Assembly (NCBI RefSeq): GCF_900100855.1 | Contig: NZ_FNCB01000002.1 | Location: 1 to 64,000 of the forward strand | Direction of reading: 5' to 3' | DNA: 64,000 nt | From: Idiomarina zobellii | GTDB lineage: Bacteria; Pseudomonadota; Gammaproteobacteria; Enterobacterales; Alteromonadaceae | Part shown: piece by piece, positions 1-9,656 of the stretch | Layout: each line of letters begins with the position of its first letter | Numbering within the stretch: the first letter of the stretch is position 1 | The notes under the pieces: generated by a model | Seen by the model: only the letters and a program-made list of their open reading frames with translations | Told to the model about the DNA's origin: nothing | Databases searched by the model: none | Position numbers and translations under genes: made by a program

Positions 1-259
1 GCGGCTCAAACGAGCCGGCTCTGTCGCGGGGCGTATCAAGTTCAAAGCTGCCGGCCGGACTCTTGACTGTTTTTGACGTCGAACCGTTCTTGCGGTTAGA
101 TTGCTCTTTATCACTGAGATGCTCTTCAAGCTCAGCCTGCATCGCGGCTTCGGTGAGTTGTTTAATAAGCGGTGTCAGGATGCCGTCTTTGCCGGTGAGG
201 TCTTTGCCTTCACGCAACTGCTTTAAAGCGGCATCCATGTCGAAATTGGTTTTGGTCAT
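1..259 (-). CDS. IS256-family transposase, N-terminal fragment (cut by window edge)
   Basis: Translating leftwards from the ATG at 259 gives a continuous frame of about 86 codons that runs off the window. The protein begins MTKTNFDMDAALKQLREGK and continues with a GKDGILTPLIKQLTEAAMQAELEEHL segment followed by SKTVKSPAGSFELDTPRDRAG. This is the typical N-terminus of IS256 (mutator) transposases, before the DDE catalytic core. Such enzymes cut and paste their own element using the terminal inverted repeats. The frame is open as far as it can be seen, so nothing says the gene is broken. Whether the full copy is intact cannot be judged. Confidence 0.8.
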   Translation of the reverse strand, partial: MTKTNFDMDAALKQLREGKDLTGKDGILTPLIKQLTEAAMQAELEEHLSDKEQSNRKNGSTSKTVKSPAGSFELDTPRDRAGSFEP

Positions 260-313
260 ATGTCATCTCTTTTTTGCTTAGTTTAACGAAATGACACAGA
301 ATTCTGAACACTA
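1..313 (-). mobile_element. IS256-family insertion sequence, 5' end only
   Basis: The element is cut by the left edge of the window. It contains the start of a mutator-type transposase (1-259) and about 50 bases of leader. Read on the minus strand, the outer end near 313-290 carries a GTGTTCAGAATTCTGTGTCA stretch, which resembles the terminal inverted repeat of IS256-type elements as I remember them. The exact boundary and the target duplication cannot be fixed because the other end lies outside the window. Confidence 0.7.
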
Positions 314-466
314 CCTCATATTTCGGTTATTTTTCTTATACCCAGCGGCTAACAGCATAACGAACAAAACAAGCAATAAAACTTCCATGTAAAACACTTA
401 ACTATCCCTTTATCAATGCATTTGAAGCAGCTTATTGAAGCTTGTATGAATACTCAATAATAGCTT
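314..466. other. Non-coding gap between the IS end and the acetyltransferase
   Basis: This AT-rich stretch separates the outer end of the IS256-type element from the 3' end of the acetyltransferase gene. I see no convincing open frame, strong terminator or RNA gene in it. Confidence 0.5.
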
Positions 467-925
467 TTATAGCTTCTCTGACTTTTTGATTACATCTAAC
501 TCCATATAATAAAACCGGTCATCCTCGTTAGTCAGCGTGAAGCCGAACTTGTCATATAAGCGATATGCAGGACTAATTTTGAATACCTTCAACATTAGCC
601 TGTAAGCTCCAGACTCTTCAACTCTTCGTTTTGCTTCGGCCAACACCGCCCCGCCAATACCTTTGTTCTGAAAGTCCTTGATAATTTGAAGATCTCTTAA
701 CCAGCAAGAGTCACCATCAAATGAAAGGCGCAACGCTCCAATTAGCTGACCGTCACACAAAATATCCCAATTATCTAAGTCGACAATTTGTTCCAGTATT
801 TTAGATTCTTGCCAACCAACTCCGTAATGTTCGTAATACGAGCGCATATTGTCGTAAGTGATTGCGGCTGATTTAGACAAGTCTTGCGTCAGTCTAAAAG
901 AAATAGCTTCGGTTAGTTTAGACAT
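467..925 (-). CDS. GNAT family N-acetyltransferase
   Basis: The 152-residue protein has the GNAT acetyl-CoA binding signature QNKGIGG at residues 86-92, preceded by the LRDLQI strand and followed by a helix (AVLAEAKRRVEES). The C-terminal YRLYDKFGF segment is the usual last strand and helix of the fold. GNAT enzymes move an acetyl group from acetyl-CoA to an amine; the substrate here cannot be told. The gene lies 10 bases downstream of mazG on the same strand, so it may be read through from that operon, and it is the last gene before the IS element. The start at 925 has a GAG six to eight bases upstream. It is not an obvious RimI or another named family. Confidence 0.8.
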   Translation of the reverse strand: MSKLTEAISFRLTQDLSKSAAITYDNMRSYYEHYGVGWQESKILEQIVDLDNWDILCDGQLIGALRLSFDGDSCWLRDLQIIKDFQNKGIGGAVLAEAKRRVEESGAYRLMLKVFKISPAYRLYDKFGFTLTNEDDRFYYMELDVIKKSEKL

Positions 926-935
926 GAGAGCTCAG

Positions 936-1721
936 TCAGGCCTTCTTAGCTTGTTGCCACAAAGCTTCAAGCTCATCTAAATTGCAGTCAGTGGGATGTT
1001 TGCCCTGCTCGCTTAGGCGTTGCTCTATGTTTTGGAAGCGGCTTTTGAATTTTTCGTTGGCCCGTTGCAGCGCAGCTTCAGGGTTCACTTGTTTGTGACG
1101 TGCGAGGTTAACAACAGCGAACAGCAAGTCGCCAATTTCTTCTTCAATGTGCTCTTGGTCTGTTGCTTCTTTTACTTCTTGTATTTCTTCTTCAATTTTG
1201 TCGTATACCGGTTCAGCTTCTGGCCAGTCGAAACCGACGGAGGCCGCACGCTTTTGCAGTTTGGCGGCTTTTAAAATGCTCGGCAACTGACTGGGTATGT
1301 CGTCAAATACAGAGCCACGGGCATTTTTCTCAGTACGCTCTTGCTGCTTTATCTGTTCCCACTGGGCTTTAATTTCGGCATCGGACAAGTTGCATTCGGC
1401 ATCACTGCCAAATACATGAGGATGGCGGCTAATCAACTTATTGGCGGTATGCGCTGCAATGTCGTCAAACACAAAGTCGCCCTGCTCTTTCGCCAGCTGA
1501 GCATAAAACACCACCTGGAACAGCAAGTCACCCAGCTCGTCTTTAATCGCGGCCATGTCGCCCGATTGAATCGCGTCAACCACTTCGTAGGTTTCTTCTA
1601 TGGTATACGGCAGAAGTGACTCAAAGCTTTGCTTTAAGTCCCAGGGGCAACCGCCCTCGGGGTCGCGCAACCGACGCATGACACCTGTTAATTCGGCGAC
1701 ACCGTTAAATTCACTCGTCAT
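936..1721 (-). CDS. mazG: Nucleoside triphosphate pyrophosphohydrolase MazG
   Basis: MazG hydrolyses nucleoside triphosphates to monophosphates and pyrophosphate, cleaning the pool of aberrant nucleotides and, in E. coli, affecting ppGpp-related stress. The 261 residues match the usual two-domain length. The N-terminal repeat has GGCPWDLKQ (23-31), the acidic EETYEVVDAI helix (42-51) and DELGDLLFQVVF (61-72). The C-terminal repeat has EEIQEVKEA and EEIGDLLFAVVN near residue 195, which in E. coli is the catalytic half. It sits 19 bases after relA on the same strand, the same order as in E. coli but without a mazEF toxin pair between them. Confidence 0.95.
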   Translation of the reverse strand: MTSEFNGVAELTGVMRRLRDPEGGCPWDLKQSFESLLPYTIEETYEVVDAIQSGDMAAIKDELGDLLFQVVFYAQLAKEQGDFVFDDIAAHTANKLISRHPHVFGSDAECNLSDAEIKAQWEQIKQQERTEKNARGSVFDDIPSQLPSILKAAKLQKRAASVGFDWPEAEPVYDKIEEEIQEVKEATDQEHIEEEIGDLLFAVVNLARHKQVNPEAALQRANEKFKSRFQNIEQRLSEQGKHPTDCNLDELEALWQQAKKA

Positions 1722-1740
1722 TTATAAAAACCTTTAGGGC

Positions 1741-3918
1741 TTACACCCGTTGTACTTGTTCAACTCCGTTAATTTGCCGCAAGCGCTGACTAATTCGCTG
1801 TAGGCTCTCGTTATCTTTTACAGCCAAAGCCAATACTACTGTGGCGGTTTGAGACTGGCTGTCAGCGTCACTGTCCATTTGCATGACGGCGGCTTTTTCA
1901 TTCGCTAACACGCTGGTAATGTCGTTCAGCAATCCGCTGCGGTCTAACGCTGAAATGCGTAGCTCCGCTCGATAGTCCTGATGCGTCTGACGGGGCCAAC
2001 TGACTTCAATGCCACGTTCAGGGTGCTGATTCAGCAAATGCGCTAACTGCTCACAGTCACGTCTGTGCACAGACACGCCACGCCCTTGCGTAATAAAGCC
2101 TCGTATAGGCTCGCCCGGTAATGGCTCGCAACACTTCGCAAATTGCATCATGAGGTTACCAATACCTTCAATAACCACTTCCGACGTGCTACCAACTTTG
2201 CGCTTGGTGACTTTAGTGCGCTTCTTAATTTGCTCAACTTTATCAGCTTCGGTTGTTTCCGGCTTGAGCTGGTTAACAACCTGATGCAAGCGCACATCAC
2301 CGGCACCAATGGCAGCTAATAGGTCGTCTAGATTACTGACATTAAAGCGTGCTAAAACGTCTGTGGCTTTATGCAGCGAAATGCCGTACTTCTGTAGCTC
2401 ATTTTCCAGCAGCTCTTTGCCCGCGTGTAGGTTTTTATCCCGGTCTTCTTTTTTAAAGTAGGTATGAACCTTGGCTCTTGCCCGCGAGGAATGTAAGTAC
2501 CCCAGTTGTGGGTTAAGCCAGTCACGACGCGGCTGTGCGCTTTTCTGAGTCAGGATTTCAACGCGATCGCCGTTTTGCAACTGATAGGTAAAGGGCACAA
2601 TGCGGCCATCAATTTTGGCGCCAATGCACTTATGTCCAACCTGGCTATGAATGTAATACGCAAAGTCGAGCGGCGTTGAGCCCATCGGCAGGTCCATAAC
2701 CTCACCTTTCGGCGTAAACACATACACCCGGTCTTCAAAGACCTGTGAGCGAATTTCATCGACCAAGCCTTCGCTACCGGCCATGTCTTCATGCCAGGCC
2801 AGCAGCTTACGCAGCCAGGCAATTTTATCCTCAAAACCGTGACGTTTGCCGGTTGCCGGGCCTTCTTTGTACATCCAGTGTGCGGCGACACCCAGTTCAG
2901 CGTCATCGTGCATATCATGCGAGCGAATTTGAATTTCAACACTTTTGTCTTCCGGCCCGACTACCACCGTATGAATGGACTGATAACCATTAGGTTTTGG
3001 CGTCGCTATGTAGTCGTCAAATTCTGAAGCAATATGTCGCCACCGCGAATGCACAACGCCCAGCGCGGCATAACAATTTTTTAAGTTGTGCGTGAGTATA
3101 CGAACCGCACGTATGTCAAACAGTTGCTCAAACTGCAGATGTTTTTTCTGCATTTTGCGCCAAATAGAGTAAATATGTTTGGGGCGGCCATAAACTTCGG
3201 CCTGTATTTGCTGCTCGTCCAACGCGTTTTGCAAGTCAGCAACAAAGTTCTCTATGTATTGCTCTCGGTCTGTACGACGCTCATGCAAGCGCTTGGCAAT
3301 GGTTTTGTAGGTATTCGGGTGCAAATACCGAAAAGCTATGTCTTCCAGTTCCCATTTAAGCTGACCTATGCCCAAACGGTTGGCTAAAGGCGCGTATATT
3401 TCCGAACACTCTTTGGCTGCTAAGACTCGTGTCTCTTCGTCGGCGTTTTTCACTTCACGCAGGTAACAAATACGTTCTGCAAGCTTAATGAGCACCGCAC
3501 GCACGTCTTCCACCATAGACAGCAACATACGTCGTACATTGTCTATTTGAGTACCGTCAGGCTGGCCGTGCTGAAAATGTTGTAAGTCACTAATGCTTTG
3601 CATTTGCTGTACGTTACGCAACAGCACAATGAGCGTTTTTGACTGTTTGCCGGTGAGCTTGTCGAGGTCGAGCTTACCGGATTCCAACAGTGGTACGTAC
3701 AAAGCCGCCAGTAGCGATTCCGCGTCAAGCTTAAGCGGTGCCAGAATCTCTACCATTTCCTGGCCTTTTAGCAGTGCAGCTTCTTCTTTTGGAAATCGTT
3801 GTTTTAGCTGCTCTAAGGTAGTTTCCAGTGGCTCAGGATCACTCACAGCGTTCAGCCAATGCTGTTCGCTGTCTTTGTACTTGGGATCATCCACGTGGGT
3901 ACTGCGTACATGGACCAT
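1741..3918 (-). CDS. relA: GTP pyrophosphokinase RelA, ribosome-dependent (p)ppGpp synthetase
   Basis: RelA makes (p)ppGpp from ATP and GTP or GDP when uncharged tRNA enters the ribosome. The 725-residue protein has a degenerate HD-type N-terminal half, a synthetase domain at about 240-380 with the EFDD motif (299-302) followed by YIATPKPNGYQS, a TGS domain at about 405-465 (VYVFTPKGEVMDLP), and a C-terminal ACT domain (ISALDRSGLLNDITSVLA, about 652-670). EFDD, rather than the RFKD of SpoT, marks a synthetase-only enzyme. It lies between rlmD (3-base gap) and mazG, as in E. coli, so these three are probably one transcript. Confidence 0.97.
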   Translation of the reverse strand: MVHVRSTHVDDPKYKDSEQHWLNAVSDPEPLETTLEQLKQRFPKEEAALLKGQEMVEILAPLKLDAESLLAALYVPLLESGKLDLDKLTGKQSKTLIVLLRNVQQMQSISDLQHFQHGQPDGTQIDNVRRMLLSMVEDVRAVLIKLAERICYLREVKNADEETRVLAAKECSEIYAPLANRLGIGQLKWELEDIAFRYLHPNTYKTIAKRLHERRTDREQYIENFVADLQNALDEQQIQAEVYGRPKHIYSIWRKMQKKHLQFEQLFDIRAVRILTHNLKNCYAALGVVHSRWRHIASEFDDYIATPKPNGYQSIHTVVVGPEDKSVEIQIRSHDMHDDAELGVAAHWMYKEGPATGKRHGFEDKIAWLRKLLAWHEDMAGSEGLVDEIRSQVFEDRVYVFTPKGEVMDLPMGSTPLDFAYYIHSQVGHKCIGAKIDGRIVPFTYQLQNGDRVEILTQKSAQPRRDWLNPQLGYLHSSRARAKVHTYFKKEDRDKNLHAGKELLENELQKYGISLHKATDVLARFNVSNLDDLLAAIGAGDVRLHQVVNQLKPETTEADKVEQIKKRTKVTKRKVGSTSEVVIEGIGNLMMQFAKCCEPLPGEPIRGFITQGRGVSVHRRDCEQLAHLLNQHPERGIEVSWPRQTHQDYRAELRISALDRSGLLNDITSVLANEKAAVMQMDSDADSQSQTATVVLALAVKDNESLQRISQRLRQINGVEQVQRV

Positions 3919-3921
3919 GAC

Positions 3922-5295
3922 TTACGACGCTCGCTCCAGACAAACCATGGTTTCAATGTGATGCGTTTGCGGGAACATGTCAACTGTGCAGAGCTTGCTA
4001 ATACGGTAGTCGGAGGTCTTTTTATTGCTTTTTAGACCAAAAATAGTGGCAACGTCTCGCGCGAGTGTATCCGGCGCGCAAGAAACGTACACAATTCGCT
4101 TAGGGCGTTGCTCGGGTTTGAGCTTTTTAAGTAACGTCATCACCCCTTCTGCTCCGGGCCGAGCCGGGTCTAAACACCATAAGTCAGCCGGTTCACCTAA
4201 TTCAGACGCGGTAATATCATCTAGTTCAGCCGCTAAGGAACTCAAGTTAGTAAGACTATTGGTTTCAGCGTTATTGCGCGTTTGTTCCGCCATGCGATAC
4301 ACACCTTCCACTGCCAGTACCGACTTGGCTCGACGCGCTAACGGGATGCTGAAGTTACCAATACCTGCGAAAAAGTCGTACACGCGTTGCGTTTTTTCCG
4401 GCGCAAGCCAGTCTATAGCCTGCTGAACCATACGTTCATTAATACCGCCGTTAACCTGCAAAAAATCTCCGGGTTGAAAGTACAGCTTGTCGCCGTCTAT
4501 GGAAGTATCAAAAGGTAAACTTGCGTTGTTCAGAGGCGTTAATTCGCTGTCGCTTTGCAGCCAAATATCGATATTCTGCTCTGCCTGCCAGTTCTCAAGT
4601 GACTGTATAGCGTCCTTTGGCAAGCTGTCCGTTATACGCAGTAAAATAACTGGCTTATTGGTGTGAATGGCTTCTAAATGCCCCAGCTTAGTCGCAATAC
4701 TTGAGGTGTTTAGCACTGGATACAGCCTATTCACCGCTTGCAATAAGCTTTCTTCAGCCACTAAGCAGTCTTCAACTGGCACAATCTGATGACTTTGCGC
4801 TTCCCGAAAACCAATAAGTAATTTTTGTTCTTTACCGAGCCAGCGGGTGGCCAGGCGGACACGCCGACGATATCGAGTCGGCTCACTGACTAATGGTGCC
4901 TGCCAGGGCAGGCTTTCAGTCGCAGCGTCAAACACACCGAACTTCTGAAACAGCTCTTCCACCACTTGCTGTTTGTGGCGCAACTGATAGCTTTCATCGA
5001 CATGCTGAAAGTCGCAACCACCGCATTGCTCATAATATTTACAGGGAGCATCGCGACGGTCTGCGCTTGGCTCCAGAATACGTTCAAGCGTACCGCTGTG
5101 TTTGCCGGTGGTTTTGTACTGAATGACCTCGCCGGGTAACGCACCAATAATGAAACGTGTTTGAGGTTTTCGACCCGCTTGTTTATCAGAGCCACGAACA
5201 ACCGCTCGCGCCTGATGATCAAGCCCGGAGACTTGAGCTTTGAGAGTTTTACTAACGGCTTTGCCACGCTTTTGCGGCTTAAAAAATTGCGCCAT
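3922..5295 (-). CDS. rlmD: 23S rRNA (uracil-1939-C5)-methyltransferase RlmD (RumA)
   Basis: RlmD methylates U1939 of 23S rRNA using S-adenosylmethionine and carries a [4Fe-4S] cluster. The 457 residues show an N-terminal TRAM-like region (about 15-70), cluster cysteines C85, C91 and C94 in CKYYEQCGGC plus C177 in VEDC, the SAM-binding DFFAGIGNFSIPLA near 308-321, and the nucleophile C406 in VYVSCAPDTLARD. All key residues are present. The gene lies 21 bases after acpS on the same strand and 3 bases before relA, so the lepA-acpS series may be transcribed on into rlmD-relA-mazG. Confidence 0.95.
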   Translation of the reverse strand: MAQFFKPQKRGKAVSKTLKAQVSGLDHQARAVVRGSDKQAGRKPQTRFIIGALPGEVIQYKTTGKHSGTLERILEPSADRRDAPCKYYEQCGGCDFQHVDESYQLRHKQQVVEELFQKFGVFDAATESLPWQAPLVSEPTRYRRRVRLATRWLGKEQKLLIGFREAQSHQIVPVEDCLVAEESLLQAVNRLYPVLNTSSIATKLGHLEAIHTNKPVILLRITDSLPKDAIQSLENWQAEQNIDIWLQSDSELTPLNNASLPFDTSIDGDKLYFQPGDFLQVNGGINERMVQQAIDWLAPEKTQRVYDFFAGIGNFSIPLARRAKSVLAVEGVYRMAEQTRNNAETNSLTNLSSLAAELDDITASELGEPADLWCLDPARPGAEGVMTLLKKLKPEQRPKRIVYVSCAPDTLARDVATIFGLKSNKKTSDYRISKLCTVDMFPQTHHIETMVCLERAS

Positions 5296-5316
5296 TTGGG
5301 TTGTGTTTAACCTATT

Positions 5317-5697
5317 TTATTCAGACTCTAAAATAACCGTTGCCACGGCGTAATGCTTTTCGTCACTGATGGATAAATGGCTGGCAACAACCCCCATTTC
5401 TTTAATCCACTGGGCAGCGGTATCGGTAAAATGCCAACTGGGCTTTCCGTAGTCGTCGTGGACAACCTGCATATGCTGAAAAGATAGTCCCGCAGAAATA
5501 CCGCGCCCAAACGCTTTAGCACAAGCTTCTTTAGCGGCAAACCGCTTCGCCAAATACGCAGCTTCGTCAACCGACGCGCTCATTTCTTCCTGCTCTTTGG
5601 GAGTCAGTACGCGCTTAGTTAAGCTGTCGCCACGCGCTAACGACTTCTCGATACGGGACACTTCAATAATATCCGTACCCAGTCCTACTATTGCCAT
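5317..5697 (-). CDS. acpS: Holo-[acyl-carrier-protein] synthase AcpS
   Basis: AcpS transfers the 4'-phosphopantetheine arm from coenzyme A to apo-ACP, which switches on fatty acid synthesis. The 126-residue length is standard. The two magnesium/CoA motifs are present: GLGTDIIEVSRI with D9, and KRFAAKEACAKA with E57. The start overlaps the pdxJ stop by one base, so the two are translationally coupled, as in E. coli where acpS follows pdxJ. Confidence 0.96.
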   Translation of the reverse strand: MAIVGLGTDIIEVSRIEKSLARGDSLTKRVLTPKEQEEMSASVDEAAYLAKRFAAKEACAKAFGRGISAGLSFQHMQVVHDDYGKPSWHFTDTAAQWIKEMGVVASHLSISDEKHYAVATVILESE

Positions 5698-6425
5698 TAT
5701 CTTGCCTTATCGAGTATTTCCCGCATATCGCGGACAGCTTTATCCAGACCATCTAAAACTGCCCGGGCAATAATAGAGTGACCAATATTCAGTTCGACCA
5801 TTTGCGGAATTTGCGCAACGTCTAATGTGTTGTGGTAGTGAAGGCCATGACCCGCATTAACCTGCAAACCAATAGAGTGCGCGTACTCCGCCGCTTCCAT
5901 TAAGCGGGCCAATTCTTTTTTCTGTTCTTCTTCAGTGTCAGCTTCAGCGTATTGGCCTGTATGCAATTCAATTATAGGAGCTCCGGCTTCTTTTGCTGCA
6001 TCAATTTGCTTGTGATCAGCATCAATAAATAGCGACACCTGAATGCCTGCATCCGTTAAACGCTTGGTCGCATTGGCAATGTTTTCAACTTGTCCAGCAA
6101 CATCTAGACCGCCTTCAGTGGTCAGCTCTTCACGCTTTTCCGGTACCAGGCAACTGAACGTTGGCCGTGTTTTTACTGCAATGTCGATCATTTCATCGGT
6201 CACGGCCATTTCTAAATTCATTGGCACGTTCAGAGTTTGCTTCAGCATCGCCACGTCGCGATCGGTAATGTGCCGGCGGTCTTCACGCAAATGAATGGTG
6301 ATACCGTCAGCTCCTGCACGTTCAGCAATGCTGGCCGCAGCTACCGGGTCTGGGTAACGTACGCCACGCGCATTTCGAAGTGTTGCGACGTGGTCAATGT
6401 TTACCCCTAAGCGTAATTCTCTCAT
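5697..6425 (-). CDS. pdxJ: Pyridoxine 5'-phosphate synthase PdxJ
   Basis: PdxJ joins 3-amino-2-oxopropyl phosphate with deoxyxylulose 5-phosphate to form pyridoxine 5'-phosphate in the DXP-dependent vitamin B6 pathway. The 242 residues carry the N-terminal [16 protein letters not shown] signature, the HLREDRRHI phosphate/substrate segment near 46-54, EMAVTDEM, and the C-terminal [11 protein letters not shown] and [11 protein letters not shown] motifs of this TIM barrel. It sits 2 bases after recO and overlaps acpS by one base. The DXP it consumes shares its origin with the substrate of Dxr, encoded further right. Confidence 0.97.
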   Translation of the reverse strand: MRELRLGVNIDHVATLRNARGVRYPDPVAAASIAERAGADGITIHLREDRRHITDRDVAMLKQTLNVPMNLEMAVTDEMIDIAVKTRPTFSCLVPEKREELTTEGGLDVAGQVENIANATKRLTDAGIQVSLFIDADHKQIDAAKEAGAPIIELHTGQYAEADTEEEQKKELARLMEAAEYAHSIGLQVNAGHGLHYHNTLDVAQIPQMVELNIGHSIIARAVLDGLDKAVRDMREILDKAR

Positions 6426-6427
6426 GG

Positions 6428-7129
6428 TTACTTCCTTCTTTGCTGAAACAGTTCACGGCTGCGCAGCGGTTTGTCACCCAAATACACGTGAAGCGCCTCG
6501 CGCATTATCCACTTTAACTGTTTTAAGCGGTGTTCGTCACTTATGTCCCAGTCTGCTATTCGTTCAATATCATTGACTGGGTAAGCTTTGTCGTCTTTAT
6601 GCCGGGGCGTCGACACTAACCCATGATCGGGCACAAAGTAACAGTACTCAAGATCTTTTAGCGGCTGTCCAGTGTCAGCATCATGATACCAGTCAAAGGC
6701 TGCCCCCAAATGTTCAAGTAGCTGCCATTCGAAGCGTCTGAGTGCTGGTTCTACATGTTTCGCTTCGGACAACGCAGCTATCGCCGACCAGTAATGCTGG
6801 AACAGCTCCTGTGCTTCAGCTTCTGCCGGCAGCAGGCGTTGCAACAGTTCATTGAGGTAGAAGCCGCTATAAAGTGCATTGCCGGTAAGTCTTATTTGGG
6901 CTGATTGGGTGTCTTGTTCAAGTAGTGTCAGCGTTTTTAAGTCGCTGCGCCCTTTGTACTCTATTTTCACTGGTACAAAAGGCTGAGCTAATCCACGCCA
7001 TGGGCTTTTGGACCGTTTAGCGCCTTTAGCAATAAGCCGGACGCGCCCGTTTTGCTCTGTGAACACATCCAGCAGCAGACTGGTTTCCTGAAAATCCCAG
7101 CGATGCAACACTAAGGCTCGCTGAATCAC
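6428..7129 (-). CDS. recO: DNA repair protein RecO
   Basis: RecO helps load RecA on SSB-coated single-stranded DNA in the RecFOR pathway. The 233-residue protein has the N-terminal OB-fold signature [21 protein letters not shown] and [16 protein letters not shown], then a helical C-terminal domain containing [18 protein letters not shown]. The start is GTG at 7129, supported by a GAGGAC ribosome binding site that lies in the 3-base gap and the end of era. The order era-recO-pdxJ is the classical one. I see no zinc-finger cysteines, consistent with gammaproteobacterial RecO. Confidence 0.93.
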   Translation of the reverse strand: MIQRALVLHRWDFQETSLLLDVFTEQNGRVRLIAKGAKRSKSPWRGLAQPFVPVKIEYKGRSDLKTLTLLEQDTQSAQIRLTGNALYSGFYLNELLQRLLPAEAEAQELFQHYWSAIAALSEAKHVEPALRRFEWQLLEHLGAAFDWYHDADTGQPLKDLEYCYFVPDHGLVSTPRHKDDKAYPVNDIERIADWDISDEHRLKQLKWIMREALHVYLGDKPLRSRELFQQRRK

Positions 7130-7132
7130 GAT

Positions 7133-8050
7133 TTAGTCCTCGCGGTACCCTAAACTTTTTAAGGCTCGTTCGTCATTAGACCAACCCGACTTCACTTTCA
7201 CCCATAGTTTAAGGAGTACTTTGTTGTCGAGCAAACGCTCTAAGTCACGACGAGCTTCTGTGCCTATAGTTTTCAAGCGTTCACCACCCTTTCCGATGAT
7301 CATTCGCTTCTGTGCTTCGCGCTCAACCAAAATAAGTGCATGTATATGCGTCGTACCTTTTTCTGAGTGACCGAACTGCTCAATTTCCACCGTTGTTTCA
7401 TACGGCAGCTCATCACCGGTAAAGCGCATCAACTTTTCACGTATAATTTCAGCGGTCATAAAGCGCACTGAACGATCAGTGACATAGTCTTCCGGAAAGT
7501 AATGAAAACCAGGTTGTAAGTGACCACGCACAATTTTGCGCAGCTCGTCGAGGTTGTCACCATGGGTGGCTGATATCGGCAATATTTCTGCAAAGTCGTG
7601 CTGTGTACTCAACCACTGCAAATGCGGCAGTAACTTCTCTTTGTTTTTAACCTGATCGACTTTATTGACCAGTAAGACCACCGGTACCTTGCTGCGCTGC
7701 ACTTTCTCAAGCACCATTTTGTCGTCTTCCAGCCATTTCAAACTATCGACAACAAACAGGACCAAATCGACGTCTTTTAACGCGGAAGATGCCGTCTGAT
7801 TCATTACTCGATTAATTGCCCGCGGCTCTTCAATATGCATACCCGGCGTGTCAACATAAACCGCCTGGCAGTCACCGTCGGTGTCTACGCCCAGAATGCG
7901 GTGGCGTGTTGTTTGTGGTTTATTCGAGGTAATGCTGATTTTCTGACCGAGTATACGGTTAATCAGCGTCGACTTACCCACGTTTGGGCGCCCAACAATA
8001 GCGACAAAGCCGCTGTGTTTGTTGTCGTCGAGTTCTATATCAAGCGTCAT
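7133..8050 (-). CDS. era: GTPase Era
   Basis: Era is an essential GTPase that binds 16S rRNA through a KH domain and helps 30S subunit maturation. The 305 residues show G1 GRPNVGKST (20-28), G2 region [10 protein letters not shown]3 DTPG (67-70), G4 NKVD (129-132) and G5 ISATHG, followed by the KH domain with [14 protein letters not shown] near 250-263. It overlaps rnc by 4 bases (ATGA), so translation is coupled to RNase III, the standard arrangement. Confidence 0.97.
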   Translation of the reverse strand: MTLDIELDDNKHSGFVAIVGRPNVGKSTLINRILGQKISITSNKPQTTRHRILGVDTDGDCQAVYVDTPGMHIEEPRAINRVMNQTASSALKDVDLVLFVVDSLKWLEDDKMVLEKVQRSKVPVVLLVNKVDQVKNKEKLLPHLQWLSTQHDFAEILPISATHGDNLDELRKIVRGHLQPGFHYFPEDYVTDRSVRFMTAEIIREKLMRFTGDELPYETTVEIEQFGHSEKGTTHIHALILVEREAQKRMIIGKGGERLKTIGTEARRDLERLLDNKVLLKLWVKVKSGWSNDERALKSLGYRED

Positions 8051-8736
8051 TTACGCTCCTGCAAATGTTCTAATGCCGAGGTCGCTGCAGCTTGTTCTGC
8101 TTTGCGACGGCTTGTGCCACTGCCTATGAATGGCTCTTGTTGCCCTTCAATAACACAGTGAACTGTAAATTGTTGATTATGCGCCTGCCCTTGTGTAGCA
8201 ATCACATCGTATTCTGGCAGCGGTTGCTGTCTTGCCTGTAACCATTCCTGCAGACGTGTTTTGGGATCTTTCTGGCTGGCACCCGGCTTAATGTCATCGA
8301 GCTGTGGTTCAAACCACTTCAAAATGACTTCTCTAACTGTGTCCATGTCACTGTCGAGGTAAATGGCACCGATAATGGCTTCTACTGCATCCGCCAATAT
8401 CGATTCCCGACGGTAGCCGCCACTTTTTAGCTCGCCCTGACCTAACGACAGGAAGTCACCCAGCCCCATTTTTTTTCCCAGCTTCGCCAACGAACGGCCG
8501 CAAACAATAGCGGCCCGCATGCGGCTTAGATCACCTTCGGCGACTTTCGGGAATTTCTTAAATAAAGCTTCAGCTATTACCAGCCCTAAAATAGAATCGC
8601 CCAGAAATTCCAGGCGTTCGTTATGGGTGGATGAGGCACTACGGTGCGTGAGAGCCTGTCGCAACACCTCTTGTTTTTGAAATTGATGTCCGACAATTTT
8701 TTCTAGTTCAGTTAACGGTGGTTTGGGTAAACTCAC
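8047..8736 (-). CDS. rnc: Ribonuclease III
   Basis: RNase III cleaves double-stranded RNA, processing the rRNA precursor and many mRNAs. The 229-residue protein has the signature [20 protein letters not shown] beginning at residue 39, with E43 and D47 in the catalytic site, and the second acidic motif [13 protein letters not shown]. The C-terminal double-stranded RNA binding domain includes [12 protein letters not shown] and [14 protein letters not shown]. The start is GTG at 8736, overlapping the lepB stop by 4 bases, with GGGGAG about six bases upstream. It forms a coupled lepB-rnc-era unit. Confidence 0.97.
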   Translation of the reverse strand: MSLPKPPLTELEKIVGHQFQKQEVLRQALTHRSASSTHNERLEFLGDSILGLVIAEALFKKFPKVAEGDLSRMRAAIVCGRSLAKLGKKMGLGDFLSLGQGELKSGGYRRESILADAVEAIIGAIYLDSDMDTVREVILKWFEPQLDDIKPGASQKDPKTRLQEWLQARQQPLPEYDVIATQGQAHNQQFTVHCVIEGQQEPFIGSGTSRRKAEQAAATSALEHLQERK

Positions 8737-9653
8737 TCGATACTCCCCAGTCTTTCAAATCGAATCCCCGTTGGTACCCACGAAGGCAGCCAACTGTCTT
8801 GTCCCCGGTCCATTTCAAAACTCATCCAAATAAAGACAGCTTTACCGACTAAATGCTCTTCATCTACGAAGCCCCAATAACGACTGTCACGTGAATTATC
8901 GCGGTTATCGCCCATAGCGAAATACTGGCCTTGGGGTACAACCCACTCATCACGTTGAGTACCCGGTTGGTCATAGAAAAATGCACGACGTGACGCCACT
9001 CTGGGATCAACTAAAATATCATGTTTAACGTCACCTAAACTTTCTTCGTAGGTTTTAAGCGGCGAAGAGCCAGAAAAGTATGCGCCATCGTCCTTCAGTT
9101 GCGTTTTAATGACTTCCATCTCCGGGCAATCTCTGCGCCCTTCTTCACAAGCTGGCTGAATGTATAAGGTTTTATTGCGATAAACAATACGATCACCAGG
9201 CAAACCGACAATACGTTTGATGTAATCAATATTTGGTTCTACTGGATATTTGAAAACTGCGATATCACCACGTTTGGGCTCGGTTGTTTCAATAATGGTG
9301 TTTTGAAATAACGGCTCTTTAATACCGTAGTCAAATTTCTGCACCAGTATAAAGTCACCGCGTAGCAGCGTTGGCATCATTGAGCCCGACGGAATTTGAA
9401 ATGGCTCATACAATATTGTTCTAACGATCAACACCAAAGCGATAACCGGGAATATCGACTGCCCCAGCTCCATTAGCTTGGGTTGCGGTGCTAACTGTTC
9501 TACTTGCTCTTCTGTCAGCGGGCTGGTGGTCTTTTTTTCAACCTCAGCAACTATTGCCTGACGTTTAGGTTTTAAAAACTTCGCATCGTATAGCCAAAGC
9601 AGCCCCGATACGATAGTAACTACCGTTAAAATTAATGAAAAATAATTGGCCAT
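8733..9653 (-). CDS. lepB: Signal peptidase I (LepB)
   Basis: LepB removes signal peptides from exported proteins at the periplasmic face of the inner membrane. The 306 residues begin with a transmembrane segment (about 2-21), a cytoplasmic linker, a second membrane segment (about 66-82) and the periplasmic catalytic domain. The nucleophile is S91 in [10 protein letters not shown] and the general base is K146 in [12 protein letters not shown]. Box E ([15 protein letters not shown]) is present near the C-terminus. It follows lepA by 3 bases, as in E. coli. Confidence 0.97.
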   Translation of the reverse strand: MANYFSLILTVVTIVSGLLWLYDAKFLKPKRQAIVAEVEKKTTSPLTEEQVEQLAPQPKLMELGQSIFPVIALVLIVRTILYEPFQIPSGSMMPTLLRGDFILVQKFDYGIKEPLFQNTIIETTEPKRGDIAVFKYPVEPNIDYIKRIVGLPGDRIVYRNKTLYIQPACEEGRRDCPEMEVIKTQLKDDGAYFSGSSPLKTYEESLGDVKHDILVDPRVASRRAFFYDQPGTQRDEWVVPQGQYFAMGDNRDNSRDSRYWGFVDEEHLVGKAVFIWMSFEMDRGQDSWLPSWVPTGIRFERLGSIE

Positions 9654-9656
9654 TTC

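Noticed and set aside
1020-1619. Rightward open frames opposite mazG
   Set aside because: They are shadow frames of mazG with no ribosome binding site or recognisable motif.
2550-2942. Leftward open frame inside relA
   Set aside because: It overlaps the RelA reading frame in another phase, with unnatural composition and no family resemblance.
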